Assembly (NCBI GenBank): GCA_013697365.1
Contig: JACCXA010000038.1
Location: 1 to 17,502, forward strand
Direction: 5' to 3'
Length of the DNA stretch: 17,502 bases
Source: Chthoniobacterales bacterium
GTDB lineage: Bacteria > Verrucomicrobiota > Verrucomicrobiia > Chthoniobacterales > UBA10450
The translations under genes and the position numbers were made by a program. Below are positions 1 to 8,517 of this stretch, piece after piece (position 1 is the stretch's first letter; each line of letters begins with the position of its first letter). The notes beneath the pieces were generated by a model. It had not been told where the DNA came from. It saw nothing but the letters and a program-made list of their open reading frames with translations, and ran no database searches.

Positions 1-1114
1 GCGCAATGTAGACCGTGCCCGCCGGTTTTTCCGCGGACCCTCCGCCGGGACCGGCAACGCCTGTCGTGGCGAGCGCGTGGACCGCTCCGGAATGTTTTCG
101 CGCTCCTTCCGCCATAGCTCGGACAACCGCTCTGCTCACTGCTCCATGCTCGGCGATCAGAGCTGGATCTACGCCGAGGGCTGACGCTTTGGCCTCATTC
201 GAGTATGTCACGTAGCCCGCCAGGAAATTGGCGGAAGCGCCCGGAACATTCGTTAGGCGGTGCGCGAGAAAGCCTCCGGTGCACGACTCCGCGACCGCCA
301 GCGTTTCCTTTTTTTCCGCCAGCAGCCTTACCACCACCTGCTCCAGGCTTGCATCTGTCGAGGTGAAGATCTGTTTTGGAAAAGCACCACGCAGGATGCC
401 CTCGGCCTCATCGAGTTCACCGGCAGGTCCAATAATTCGCACATCCACTTCGCCCGCGCGGGCGCAATAGCCGAGCTCCACCGTCCCGAGGGCGAGAAGC
501 TGTGCTCCGACAGCCGCTTCCACGACTGACTCTCCAACACAGGCCAGCCGAAATGTGCGGAAATCCAAGGGTCGCGTTTTTGGCCCGAGCGTCTTCAGGA
601 TCGGCAAGACGGATTCTCGGAACATCGGTTGCAGCTCGCTAGGCGGTCCCGGCAGAAGGAAAAGGTGTGGCAGAGGCTTTCGGCCATCAGATCCACCCGC
701 TAGATAAAGCCCAGGTGCAGTTCCATTCGCATTTGGAAGAACGCGAGCACCCTCTGGCACCTGCGCTTGTCGCAGGATTCGGTCACTCATGGGGAAGCCC
801 CGCGTTTTCAATCTGTTTGTAATCGCTTCGGCGACGGCGGCATCTTCCCGCAACTCCAAATCGAGCAATTCCGCGGCAGCTTCCCGCGTGATGTCATCTG
901 TCGTTGGACCAAGGCCGCCGGTGACGAAGATAATATCCGCTTCTTCGAATGCGGCCGCGAGAGTTTCCTGGATGGCGGCACCATCTGGGACCGTTATCTG
1001 GCGTACCACACGCAAGCCGACGGGGAACAATTCTCGAGCGATGAAGGTGAGATGTGTGTTCAGGACGCTGCCGAGCAGGAGCTCGGTGCCGGTGTTGATG
1101 ACGTGAACTCGCAC
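1..1114 (-). CDS. cinA: CinA family protein (MoCF-like domain plus nicotinamide-nucleotide amidase domain), 3' end cut off by window
   Basis: Continuous reading frame of 371 codons from a GTG, with no stop before the window edge; CinA proteins are usually somewhat over 400 residues, so only the last few dozen are missing. The N-terminal MoCF/MogA-like domain opens with NTGTELLLG (residues 7-15) and carries GGLGPTTDD (66-74) and LLPGPPSEL (153-161). A middle linker domain follows. The C-terminal CinA/PncC domain has AESCTGG (275-281) and TGVAGPGGG (351-359). In the family this domain deamidates nicotinamide mononucleotide in pyridine-nucleotide salvage, and the N-terminal part is an ADP-ribose pyrophosphatase in some homologues. 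The GTG at 1114 is chosen because it puts the conserved opening strand at the very N-terminus; another in-frame GTG lies four codons upstream. It starts 78 nt after the clpX stop on the same strand, so it is probably the last gene of the tig-clpP-clpX unit. Any role in competence is not shown here. Confidence 0.93.
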   Translation of the reverse strand, partial: MRVHVINTGTELLLGSVLNTHLTFIARELFPVGLRVVRQITVPDGAAIQETLAAAFEEADIIFVTGGLGPTTDDITREAAAELLDLELREDAAVAEAITNRLKTRGFPMSDRILRQAQVPEGARVLPNANGTAPGLYLAGGSDGRKPLPHLFLLPGPPSELQPMFRESVLPILKTLGPKTRPLDFRTFRLACVGESVVEAAVGAQLLALGTVELGYCARAGEVDVRIIGPAGELDEAEGILRGAFPKQIFTSTDASLEQVVVRLLAEKKETLAVAESCTGGFLAHRLTNVPGASANFLAGYVTYSNEAKASALGVDPALIAEHGAVSRAVVRAMAEGARKHSGAVHALATTGVAGPGGGSAEKPAGTVYIA

Positions 1115-1192
1115 CGCAGATGTCACACCCTCACTACGTTGACCGGAGCAATTCGCCGATGCAACGACCTGCGTTCTTAACAAATCACAGCC

Positions 1193-2473
1193 TTACGCCG
1201 CGTCTTTGTCCTGTTTCTTGCGAATCAGCGGGAGTTTCTTCCCTTCGACCACCGCGCGATTGATTGTAACCTCGGCGATGTCTTCGCGGCTCGGGACGTC
1301 ATACATAATGTCGAGCATGATCCGCTCGAGCATCGAACGAAGCGCCCGCGCGCCGGTTCCTTTTGTGACCGCCTGCGCGGCCAGGGCGCGTAATGCGTCC
1401 TTCGTCACACTTAGCCGGACCCCCTCCATTGAGAACAGCTTGGTGTACTGTTTGATCATCGCGTTCTTCGTCTCGGTCAGGATCATCACCATCTCGTCTT
1501 CCGTCAGCGCATCGAGCGCAGTGACGACCGGAAGACGACCGATAAATTCCGGGATCATTCCGAAGCTGAGCAAATCTTCCGGCTCCGTATGCCGAACCGC
1601 CTGTTTGGCGAGTGCTTCCTCGACTTCGAGGCTCGGGCTGTTGAAGCCCATGGTGCGTTTGCCGATTCTCTTCTGCACAATTTTCTCCAGACCGACGAAG
1701 GCGCCTCCGCAGATAAAGAGAATTTTCTCGGTGTTGACCTGGATGTATTCCTGATGCGGATGCTTCCGCCCCCCTTGCGGCGGAACATTGCACGTGCTGC
1801 CTTCGAGAATCTTCAGGAGCGCCTGCTGCACTCCTTCACCGGAAACGTCACGGGTGATGCTGACGTTGTCCGTCTTGCGTCCGATCTTGTCGATCTCGTC
1901 GATGTAGACGATTCCGATCTCCGCGCGCTTCACATCGTAATCGGCGTTTTGCAACAGGCGCAAAATGATGTTTTCGACATCTTCGCCAACGTAACCGGCT
2001 TCGGTCAGCGTCGTCGCATCCGCGATGCAAAAAGGCACGTCGAGAATCTTGGCCAGCGTTTTCGCCAGCAGCGTCTTTCCAGAACCAGTCGGCCCGATCA
2101 GCAGGATGTTGCTCTTCTCAATCTCAACATCGGCGAACGGATCAGGTTGAAACGCGGCCGACGAATCGGCGGGCGGCGCGCTTTGCAGCACGCGCTTGAA
2201 ATGATTATGGACCGCGACCGAGAGCGTCTTCTTCGCGACCTCCTGCCCAATCACGTATTGATCGAGCGAGCGTCGGATCTCCACTGGCTTGGGAACCCGG
2301 ATGTTGGACGATTGACGCCGGGCGTCTTCGTTCAGCTCCTTGTCGAGAATGCATTTGCAAACGTTGATGCAGCTGTCGCAGATGTAGACTCCGGGACCGG
2401 CGATAAGTTTGCGCACCTCGGCGTGGCTTTTGCCACAGAAGGAGCACATCGTGAGGTTGGAAGCGCGGGCCAT
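1193..2473 (-). CDS. clpX: ATP-dependent Clp protease ATP-binding subunit ClpX
   Basis: 426 residues, a normal length for ClpX. The N-terminal zinc-binding domain has four cysteines (C10, C13, C32, C35), the dimerising adaptor/substrate docking module. The AAA+ module has Walker A GPTGSGKT (127-134), pore loop GYVGED (160-165), Walker B VYIDEID (189-195), an arginine in IGRLP (311-315) at the expected arginine-finger position, and a sensor-2 GARALRSML stretch (375-383). ClpX is a hexameric unfoldase in the cytosol that feeds substrates to ClpP. The start is ATG, 26 nt after the clpP stop, so the two are cotranscribed in the classic tig-clpP-clpX order. The insertion between about residues 95 and 120, before Walker A, is a usual variable stretch. 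No unusual residue seen. Confidence 0.98.
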   Translation of the reverse strand: MARASNLTMCSFCGKSHAEVRKLIAGPGVYICDSCINVCKCILDKELNEDARRQSSNIRVPKPVEIRRSLDQYVIGQEVAKKTLSVAVHNHFKRVLQSAPPADSSAAFQPDPFADVEIEKSNILLIGPTGSGKTLLAKTLAKILDVPFCIADATTLTEAGYVGEDVENIILRLLQNADYDVKRAEIGIVYIDEIDKIGRKTDNVSITRDVSGEGVQQALLKILEGSTCNVPPQGGRKHPHQEYIQVNTEKILFICGGAFVGLEKIVQKRIGKRTMGFNSPSLEVEEALAKQAVRHTEPEDLLSFGMIPEFIGRLPVVTALDALTEDEMVMILTETKNAMIKQYTKLFSMEGVRLSVTKDALRALAAQAVTKGTGARALRSMLERIMLDIMYDVPSREDIAEVTINRAVVEGKKLPLIRKKQDKDAA

Positions 2474-2499
2474 GAATTACCGGGCTTTCAGAGCAGTTC

Positions 2500-3195
2500 C
2501 TATTCCTCGACTTTGTGCGGCAAGGCGGCCTCCGCGATGGCGGTTGACTCCTTCGGCACCACGCCGTCGATCAATTTAGCTTCCTTGCGTGACTTGATCA
2601 CTTCGTCCACCAAACCGTAGTCTTTCGCCTCACTGGCTGATAGAAAATAATCGCGGTCCGAATCGAGCCGCACCTTCTCTTCCGGCTGCCCGGTGTGCGA
2701 AGCGAGGATTCTGATCAAGCGCTTCTTCAGCTTGAACATGTATTCCACCGTCCGCTCCACGTCACTGGCCTGCCCCTGCGCGCCGCCCGAGACCTGATGA
2801 ATCATGATATCGGAGTTTGGTAACGCGAACCGCTTACCCTTCGTCCCGGCAGCGAGGAGCACTGCGCCCATGCTCGCCGCCATGCCGAGGCAGTAGGTCG
2901 TCACGTCGCACGTCAAAAATTGCATCGTGTCGTAGATCGCGAGACCCGCCGTGACCGAACCGCCCGGCGAGTTGATGTAAACGCTGATGTCTTTTTTGCC
3001 GTCTTCCATTTGCAGAAAGAGCAGCTGCGCGATGATGAGATTCGCGATGTGATCGTCGATCGGAGTGCCTAGAAAAACGATGCGATCCTTCAGGAGTCGC
3101 GAGTAAATGTCGTAACTGCGTTCCCCTCGTCCGGTCTGTTCCACGACCATCGGGATGAGGACGGATTGGGAGCGGTTTATGTGTGTTAAAGTCAT
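2500..3195 (-). CDS. clpP: ATP-dependent Clp protease proteolytic subunit ClpP
   Basis: 231 residues, slightly longer than the usual 195-210 because of an extended C-terminal tail (about 200-231). The serine protease triad is readable: Ser108 in GMAASMGA, His133 in MIHQ, and Asp182 in RDYFLSA, matching E. coli mature Ser97/His122/Asp171. The family start PMVVEQTGRGERSYDIYSRLL-type segment begins at residue 15, so residues 1-14 may be a short propeptide. The barrel-forming tetradecamer degrades proteins unfolded by ClpX. Its ATG overlaps the tig stop codon (ATGA), which implies translational coupling, and clpX follows after 26 nt. Confidence 0.98.
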   Translation of the reverse strand: MTLTHINRSQSVLIPMVVEQTGRGERSYDIYSRLLKDRIVFLGTPIDDHIANLIIAQLLFLQMEDGKKDISVYINSPGGSVTAGLAIYDTMQFLTCDVTTYCLGMAASMGAVLLAAGTKGKRFALPNSDIMIHQVSGGAQGQASDVERTVEYMFKLKKRLIRILASHTGQPEEKVRLDSDRDYFLSASEAKDYGLVDEVIKSRKEAKLIDGVVPKESTAIAEAALPHKVEE

Positions 3196-4541
3196 GGTTT
3201 CCAGCTGGCGGAAACCCCCGCGGACGGAGCTTCCAAAGGCGTTTGCACGCTAACATTCGACTTCAGGAAATCAATCGTCTTGCCGAGGAGAACCTCCTCC
3301 GCGAGGCCATCCAGGCGGTCGTGTTCCTCGATCTCTTTCCGCATTTTCTCAACCGGCACATTCAACTGCGCGGCCTGCGCGCGGATACGTTCATCGATCT
3401 CTTCCCGCGTGACCTGAAGCTTCTCCTGCTCCGCGATTCGATGAAGAATGAAATTCGTTTTCAGGCGATGCGCCGCCAGCGATCCCGCACCCTCGATCAA
3501 CTCTTTCTCCTTACCTTTGAGCATTTCGTCCGGTACCCCGCGCTCCCGATTGCGATGCACCAGCTCATTCAGCGCGCGGCGAGTTTCGTTCTTCAACAAC
3601 ACGGGCGGCAGATCGAAACTGATCCGCTCATGGAGAAACCGGATGACCTCGGATTCTTTCGCACGCTCGATCTCCAGTTCCTTCTCGTGTTCGAGGTTGT
3701 GCTCCAGTGTATGTCGCAAATCAGCCAGCGTCTTTTCCGGCATGAGCGTGGCCGCGAACGCATCATCGAGCTCAGGCAGCACCTTCCGTTTGATCTCGTT
3801 CAACGTCACCGCGTAGTCGGCTCGTGCGCCGGCAAGTTCCGGCACGGGAAAGTCTGCCGGAAACTGAACCTGCACGCTTCGCGTTTCGCCCGCGTTCATT
3901 CCCATAATCTGTTCGGCGAATTGCGGGAGAAAATTACCGGGCGCGACCTGCAGCCAGAACTTCTTGCCTCCGTGCAAATTCTTACTGGCCTCCGGCACGA
4001 TCTCGCTAATGGCCACCCCATCGATTGCACCGTCAAAATCCAGCACGGCAAAATCCTCCGTCGCGAGCGCGCGATCAGTGACATCCGCGAAGTCCGCCGC
4101 CTGGTCCCGCACCCGTTCCATCGCAGCTTGGACGTCCTCTTCGCTCACATCGGCAGGAGGCAGTTGCACCGGGATGCTCTTGTAGTCTGGCAACTCAAAT
4201 TCCGGCGCGGTCACCACGGTGGCCCGAAAGCGCATGGAGCGATCGTCGCCAAACTCGACCTCCTCGAGGTTCGTCAACGAGACAACGCGCAACTGCTTTT
4301 CGGCGATTGCTTCGTGGTAGCTCTTTGAGACCAGCTTCTTCGTCAGCTCTTCCTGAATCTCTTTCCGGAACTTCTTTTCGATGACCGGCTTGGGTGCCTT
4401 GCCAGCGCGATAGCCGGGGATGCGCGCGTAGCGAGCGTAGTTGCTGGCGATCGCATCCCACTCTTTTCGCACCTCTTCCGGCGGCAGCTCAATCCGAAGT
4501 GTCGCGACACTGTGCGGCTGCGTTTCGACTTCGATTTTCAT
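3192..4541 (-). CDS. tig: Trigger factor, ribosome-associated chaperone / peptidyl-prolyl isomerase
   Basis: 449 residues. The ribosome-binding signature GYRAGKAP falls at residues 43-50, the same place as GFRKGKVP in E. coli trigger factor. A divergent FKBP-like PPIase domain covers roughly 150-250, and a long helical, charged C-terminal chaperone domain follows. Trigger factor binds near the ribosome exit tunnel and shields nascent chains. The start chosen is the ATG opening MKIEVETQPH. The frame is open 60 codons further upstream, but that stretch would run into hutI and does not look like trigger factor. No clear Shine-Dalgarno is seen. The gene overlaps clpP by ATGA at its end and begins 91 nt after hutI ends, so it either has its own promoter in that gap or is partly read from the hut operon. 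Confidence 0.96.
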   Translation of the reverse strand: MKIEVETQPHSVATLRIELPPEEVRKEWDAIASNYARYARIPGYRAGKAPKPVIEKKFRKEIQEELTKKLVSKSYHEAIAEKQLRVVSLTNLEEVEFGDDRSMRFRATVVTAPEFELPDYKSIPVQLPPADVSEEDVQAAMERVRDQAADFADVTDRALATEDFAVLDFDGAIDGVAISEIVPEASKNLHGGKKFWLQVAPGNFLPQFAEQIMGMNAGETRSVQVQFPADFPVPELAGARADYAVTLNEIKRKVLPELDDAFAATLMPEKTLADLRHTLEHNLEHEKELEIERAKESEVIRFLHERISFDLPPVLLKNETRRALNELVHRNRERGVPDEMLKGKEKELIEGAGSLAAHRLKTNFILHRIAEQEKLQVTREEIDERIRAQAAQLNVPVEKMRKEIEEHDRLDGLAEEVLLGKTIDFLKSNVSVQTPLEAPSAGVSASWKP

Positions 4542-4632
4542 GCGCGTGCGACGGTAAGGGCGCGCCGCATGATGCGCAAACTGAGCCCCTGCAAACCGCC
4601 ACCTGGGCATTCCTACCGATGCGGAGCGTTGC

Positions 4633-5883
4633 CTAGGCCGGAAAGACACGCTCACCGCGCACATACACGGAGTGCGTCTGTGGAATACCAAAATAGCAGG
4701 CAATCTCCCGATAATCCTCACAGTCGAAGATCGCGAAATTGGCGCACTTGCCCGCCTCGAGAGATCCTAACTTCCGGCCCCGGCGAAGACTGTAAGCCGC
4801 GTTAATCGTCGCGGCCGTTACACCTTCCGCAGGAGTCATCTTCATTTGCGTCGCTGCGAGCGAGAGAACCATGGGAATCGACGGTGTCGGAGAAGAACCG
4901 GGATTGAAGTCAGTCGCCAAAACGACAGCCAGTCCTGCCCCGATCATCCCGCGGGCGCGGGGATAACGGGTCTTGCCGAGCGCGTAAACCGACCCCGGCA
5001 GGAGGACCGGCTGCACCTTCGCGCGCTGCATGGCCGCGATCCCATCGTCCTCCGTCAGCTCCAGATGATCGGCTGTGCGGGCCGAGAGCTCTGCGGCCAG
5101 GATAGCCGCGCCGGAATTCGTGAGCTGATCGGCGTGCAACCGCAAGTCGAGTCCACGCGCTTTCGCAGCATTCAGAATGCTTCTCGACATTTCGATATTG
5201 AAGTAACCCTGCTCGCAAAAAATATCGCAATTCTCGGCCAGATTTTTCGCGGCAACTTGCGGAAGCATTTCGTTGATCACCAGATCGACATAGCGCGCGG
5301 GGCTGCCCGCATGCTCCTCCGGGACAGCGTGCGCCCCGAGAAATGTAGGGACGAGTTCGAGAGGAGTTAGTGCGTTGAGGTCACGCACGACGCGCAACAT
5401 CTTCAACTCATCTTCGACCGAAAGGCCGTAACCGGATTTCGCCTCCACAGTCGTCGTCCCACATTGCAGGAACCACCGGGCGTGCTTAAGCGCGCGCTGG
5501 CGAAGCTCGTCCTCCGAGGCTGCGCGGGTCTTGCGGACCGTGGAACGAATTCCGCCGCCGCTCGCCGCTATCTCCTCGTAGGTTGCGCCACGCGCGCGCT
5601 GCTCGAACTCTTCCACCCGATCGCCCGCGAAGACCGGGTGGGTATGAGCATCCACGAAACCGGGCAGAACCACCCGTTCTCCCGCGTCGACAAACTCCGC
5701 ATCGCGCGGTGCGGTCCGTTCGATGTCGTCTGATGCCCCCGTGGCAACAATCACTCCGTCGCGCACCAGCAACCCACCGTGCAAAAGAATCCCAAGCTCG
5801 TTCATCTCAGGGCCGATCCGGGGCCGTGCTGGACCCGCCAGCGTAACCAGTTGCGCGGCATGGAGGACCGCGAGGTTCTTCAT
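4633..5883 (-). CDS. hutI: Imidazolonepropionase (HutI)
   Basis: 416 residues, normal for HutI, an amidohydrolase-superfamily metalloenzyme that opens the ring of 4-imidazolone-5-propionate to give N-formimino-L-glutamate, the third step of histidine degradation. Visible metal and active-site signatures are DAHTHPVFAGDR (78-89, ligands H80 and H82), LHADQ (249-253, H250), ADHLE (271-275) and ATDFNPGS (323-330, D325). An ATG 55 codons upstream is in frame, but it would lie inside hutG and add unrelated sequence. The ATG at 5883 is preferred because it gives the family N-terminus and an exact ATGA overlap with the hutG stop. It is the last gene of the hut operon; no T-tract hairpin follows it. 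Confidence 0.97.
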   Translation of the reverse strand: MKNLAVLHAAQLVTLAGPARPRIGPEMNELGILLHGGLLVRDGVIVATGASDDIERTAPRDAEFVDAGERVVLPGFVDAHTHPVFAGDRVEEFEQRARGATYEEIAASGGGIRSTVRKTRAASEDELRQRALKHARWFLQCGTTTVEAKSGYGLSVEDELKMLRVVRDLNALTPLELVPTFLGAHAVPEEHAGSPARYVDLVINEMLPQVAAKNLAENCDIFCEQGYFNIEMSRSILNAAKARGLDLRLHADQLTNSGAAILAAELSARTADHLELTEDDGIAAMQRAKVQPVLLPGSVYALGKTRYPRARGMIGAGLAVVLATDFNPGSSPTPSIPMVLSLAATQMKMTPAEGVTAATINAAYSLRRGRKLGSLEAGKCANFAIFDCEDYREIACYFGIPQTHSVYVRGERVFPA

Positions 5884-6824
5884 TTTACGGCGCGCTTGAG
5901 CATCCCCGAAGCAAAGGCGAGAAAAAACGAAGCGGCCGCCAGGCAGGTGGTGTCGGCTACATCCTTCGTTGGGTCGACTTCCACGATGTCCATCATCCGC
6001 ACCCGCTCGTGCTGCCCGCAGAGACGCGCGGCTTGGCGCACCATCCACGGCTGCAATCCGCCGGGCCGGGAGCCGGGGCAGGCGGGCGCAAAGGCGCGAT
6101 CAAGCACATCCACATCCAGGTCCACGTAGATGGCATCCGTTTTTTCACTTAGATAGGCGAGCGCACGCGTGACCAATTTCTGAATGCCCTCCTCGTAAAC
6201 ATCATCCGCGGTCGCGACCGAGATGCCCGCATCGTGCGCCACTCGCGCGTAGGCAAAGGAATTGGCGAACGGCTGGATCCCGATCTGCACAACTTGCGGA
6301 CCGGGGACTCCATCCTGAAGGAGCGCCCGGATCGGATTACCGTTCGTTAGGCCATGGTCTAAATCTCGCAGATCGTGGTGCGCATCGAAGGTCAGAATTC
6401 CGCACCGTTCCAGTGGCACCCCCAGGGCACAGACTCCCGCCCGCGTAATGCCATTATCGCCGCCGAGCAGAATGAGACAGTCCGCATCCGCGCGTGCCCG
6501 TTCGATCGCGCCTACTGTCCGGGAGAAATTCGTCTCGGAGTATGCGCCCGAGAGCGTGACGTCCCCGAACTCCCTCACGACCAGCCTGCCGACATCGATG
6601 GCAGCGTCTTCATCGAACAAACTATAACGGGCCAGAGCGCTGCGGATCGCCTGCGGCGCGAGATCGAAGCGCGCCGGCGTGCTGGAGCTGTTCATCGGGA
6701 TACCGAGCACGGCGAGCGAAACAGCACTGTTTGTGTGCTGCGGCGGCTCGGCGGAAAGCCAGCGAGAGGCGCGCGGCCAGTTTGGATCTTCCCAGGTCAA
6801 GCGCGCGCCCTCGTTCGCCTTCAA
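5880..6824 (-). CDS. hutG: Formimidoylglutamase (formiminoglutamate hydrolase, HutG; ureohydrolase fold)
   Basis: 314 residues, an arginase/agmatinase-superfamily protein. Metal motifs are in order: GGDN (121-124), DAHHD (147-151) and DVDVLD (237-242). In most ureohydrolases the first motif is GGDH; here the histidine ligand is an asparagine, N124. The crystal structure of the Trypanosoma cruzi formiminoglutamase also uses Asn instead of His for Mn(A), which supports this substrate over arginine or agmatine. The expected reaction is formiminoglutamate plus water to glutamate plus formamide. The start is a TTG whose first bases overlap the ftcD stop (TTGA); no ATG or better start lies nearby upstream of the domain. 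It overlaps hutI by ATGA. The neighbouring ftcD catalyses an alternative to the same step. Confidence 0.9.
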   Translation of the reverse strand: MKANEGARLTWEDPNWPRASRWLSAEPPQHTNSAVSLAVLGIPMNSSSTPARFDLAPQAIRSALARYSLFDEDAAIDVGRLVVREFGDVTLSGAYSETNFSRTVGAIERARADADCLILLGGDNGITRAGVCALGVPLERCGILTFDAHHDLRDLDHGLTNGNPIRALLQDGVPGPQVVQIGIQPFANSFAYARVAHDAGISVATADDVYEEGIQKLVTRALAYLSEKTDAIYVDLDVDVLDRAFAPACPGSRPGGLQPWMVRQAARLCGQHERVRMMDIVEVDPTKDVADTTCLAAASFFLAFASGMLKRAVK

Positions 6825-8506
6825 TCCAACTTGCGTTGGACGACTTGATCGATCAGGCGGAATTCCGAGTCGGACTCGGCGCTGAATCTCTGAAGCTTTT
6901 CCCGAAAGACTGACTTCACTTTTTCGTCCTTCAAGCTCCCCAGGTTAATCCGCACGTTCATCGCCGCTCCCTCGATACAAGCGCGCGTTGCGAGCAAGCC
7001 GACTCCAACGTCTGAAATTGAAGCCGGATTACCCTCGTCCGCCATTGTCCTGAGAATTTGGTAGGATTTCGCAGCTGTCTCCATGACTCGCAGCGGAATC
7101 TCAGCCGCATATTTGTTGGCGGTCTGAATGGCCGCCGAGCGTGCGGCCTTTTCTTCGACAGAATCCTTGGGCAGAGCGAATGCGTCCATCACCTTGTTGA
7201 AGGCCGCCGTGTCCTCATCCACCAGGAAGAGTAGTTCATCTTTCAATTGCTGCGCCTGGACCGCCCATCCACTGAAGTAGCCGACCTTGTCGTCCCAGCC
7301 ACGCTTTCCGGCCGAAAGATTGGCAACCATGCCGGCGAGCGAAACTCCTAGCGAGCCCATTAGGGCGGCGACGGAGCCACCCCCCGGCGCCGGGGACTCG
7401 CTCAAGGTCTCGTTGCAGAATTGTCGCAGATTCATCTGCACCAGCGATTTTTTGGCGGCCGCTTCCATCTTCCATTCGATAATCTTTTCCTTTGGCTCGA
7501 ACGGTTTCAGCTCATTCAATCCCATCGAGCGGACGGCGGTAGCAATGAGCTCTTCTTCCGCCGCGCCTTCCGACCATTTCTGTTTCCGGAGAAAATATTT
7601 CCCCGCCTCGACCAGACATTTTTTCGGCAGCATCCCCACTACTTCTGAGCCCGTGACGCGCAGGCCCCGTTTGCTGGCGGCTTCGTCGCAGGCATCAAAC
7701 GCGACGTGCAAAGGCGTTTCGTCGAGGTTGGTCAGATTCATCGAGACCTGCGCCATCCCATACTCTTCAACATACCAGCCGATCGCTTTGACATGCTTCA
7801 GTGCGCCCGGAACACGCACCGGTTCTCCTTTCGCATCGAGGACCGGTTTCCCGGAAGGCGTTCCATCCTCCGTCTTGACCCGGCCATTCTCTCGCACGTC
7901 GAACGCGACTGAATTCGCCCTGCGCACAGCTTTGGTATTCAGGTTTACGTTATAGGCGACGAGAAATTCGCGCGCGCCAATGACCGTTGCGCCTGATTTT
8001 TCACTGAAGCGAACCGGCCCGAAATCGGGCGCCCACGCCGCCTCTTTCATCTTTTCAAAAAAGCCTTCGTATTCTCCAGCTCGGATAACCGCGAGATTCG
8101 AGCGGGCAGGGTCTTTCGCGGCTCGCTCGTAGAGATAAACGGGAATCTTCAGCTCGTCGCCGACGCGCTTTCCCAACTGGTTTGCGCACGCGATCGCTTC
8201 TTCCCAGCTCACGTCACTCACCGGAATAAACGGGCAGACGTCTGTCGCGCCCATGCGCGGATGGGCTCCCTTCTGTTTGCGCATGTCGATCAACTCCGCC
8301 GCCTTCTGAATTCCCAGGAAGGCCGCTTCCACCGCAGCATTGGGATGACCCGCAAAAGTCACCACCGTCCGGTTCGTGCTCGCACCGGGATCCACGTTCA
8401 GGAGTGCGATCCCTGCCACTGATTCAATCGCCTCCGTGATCTGACGAATCACATCCAAGTTACGGCCCTCCGAGAAGTTCGGCACGCATTCGATGATCTT
8501 TTGCAT
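6821..8506 (-). CDS. ftcD: Bifunctional glutamate formiminotransferase / formiminotetrahydrofolate cyclodeaminase (FtcD)
   Basis: 561 residues, close to the animal bifunctional enzyme (about 541). The formiminotransferase half (1 to about 345) opens with the typical ECVPNFSEGR (6-15) and has KGAHPRMGATDVCPF (79-93), in which H82 matches the catalytic His82 of porcine FTCD. The helical cyclodeaminase half starts near residue 355 and carries SPAPGGGSVAAL (371-382). Together they move the formimino group from formiminoglutamate to tetrahydrofolate and then release ammonia, giving 5,10-methenyl-THF and glutamate. In many bacteria the two halves are separate genes or only one is present; here they are fused. 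A GGAAGAA stretch lies just before the ATG. hutU ends 11 nt upstream and hutG overlaps the stop. Confidence 0.96.
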   Translation of the reverse strand: MQKIIECVPNFSEGRNLDVIRQITEAIESVAGIALLNVDPGASTNRTVVTFAGHPNAAVEAAFLGIQKAAELIDMRKQKGAHPRMGATDVCPFIPVSDVSWEEAIACANQLGKRVGDELKIPVYLYERAAKDPARSNLAVIRAGEYEGFFEKMKEAAWAPDFGPVRFSEKSGATVIGAREFLVAYNVNLNTKAVRRANSVAFDVRENGRVKTEDGTPSGKPVLDAKGEPVRVPGALKHVKAIGWYVEEYGMAQVSMNLTNLDETPLHVAFDACDEAASKRGLRVTGSEVVGMLPKKCLVEAGKYFLRKQKWSEGAAEEELIATAVRSMGLNELKPFEPKEKIIEWKMEAAAKKSLVQMNLRQFCNETLSESPAPGGGSVAALMGSLGVSLAGMVANLSAGKRGWDDKVGYFSGWAVQAQQLKDELLFLVDEDTAAFNKVMDAFALPKDSVEEKAARSAAIQTANKYAAEIPLRVMETAAKSYQILRTMADEGNPASISDVGVGLLATRACIEGAAMNVRINLGSLKDEKVKSVFREKLQRFSAESDSEFRLIDQVVQRKLD

Positions 8507-8517
8507 AGTTCTTCCGG

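Noticed and set aside
1589..2620. Long plus-strand open frame (343 codons) opposite clpX
   Set aside because: It lies antisense to clpX, whose motifs are intact; its translation resembles no protein I know. It is a shadow from GC-rich codon use.
3183..4328. 381-codon plus-strand frame opposite trigger factor
   Set aside because: Antisense shadow of tig; no domain, signal or ribosome site.
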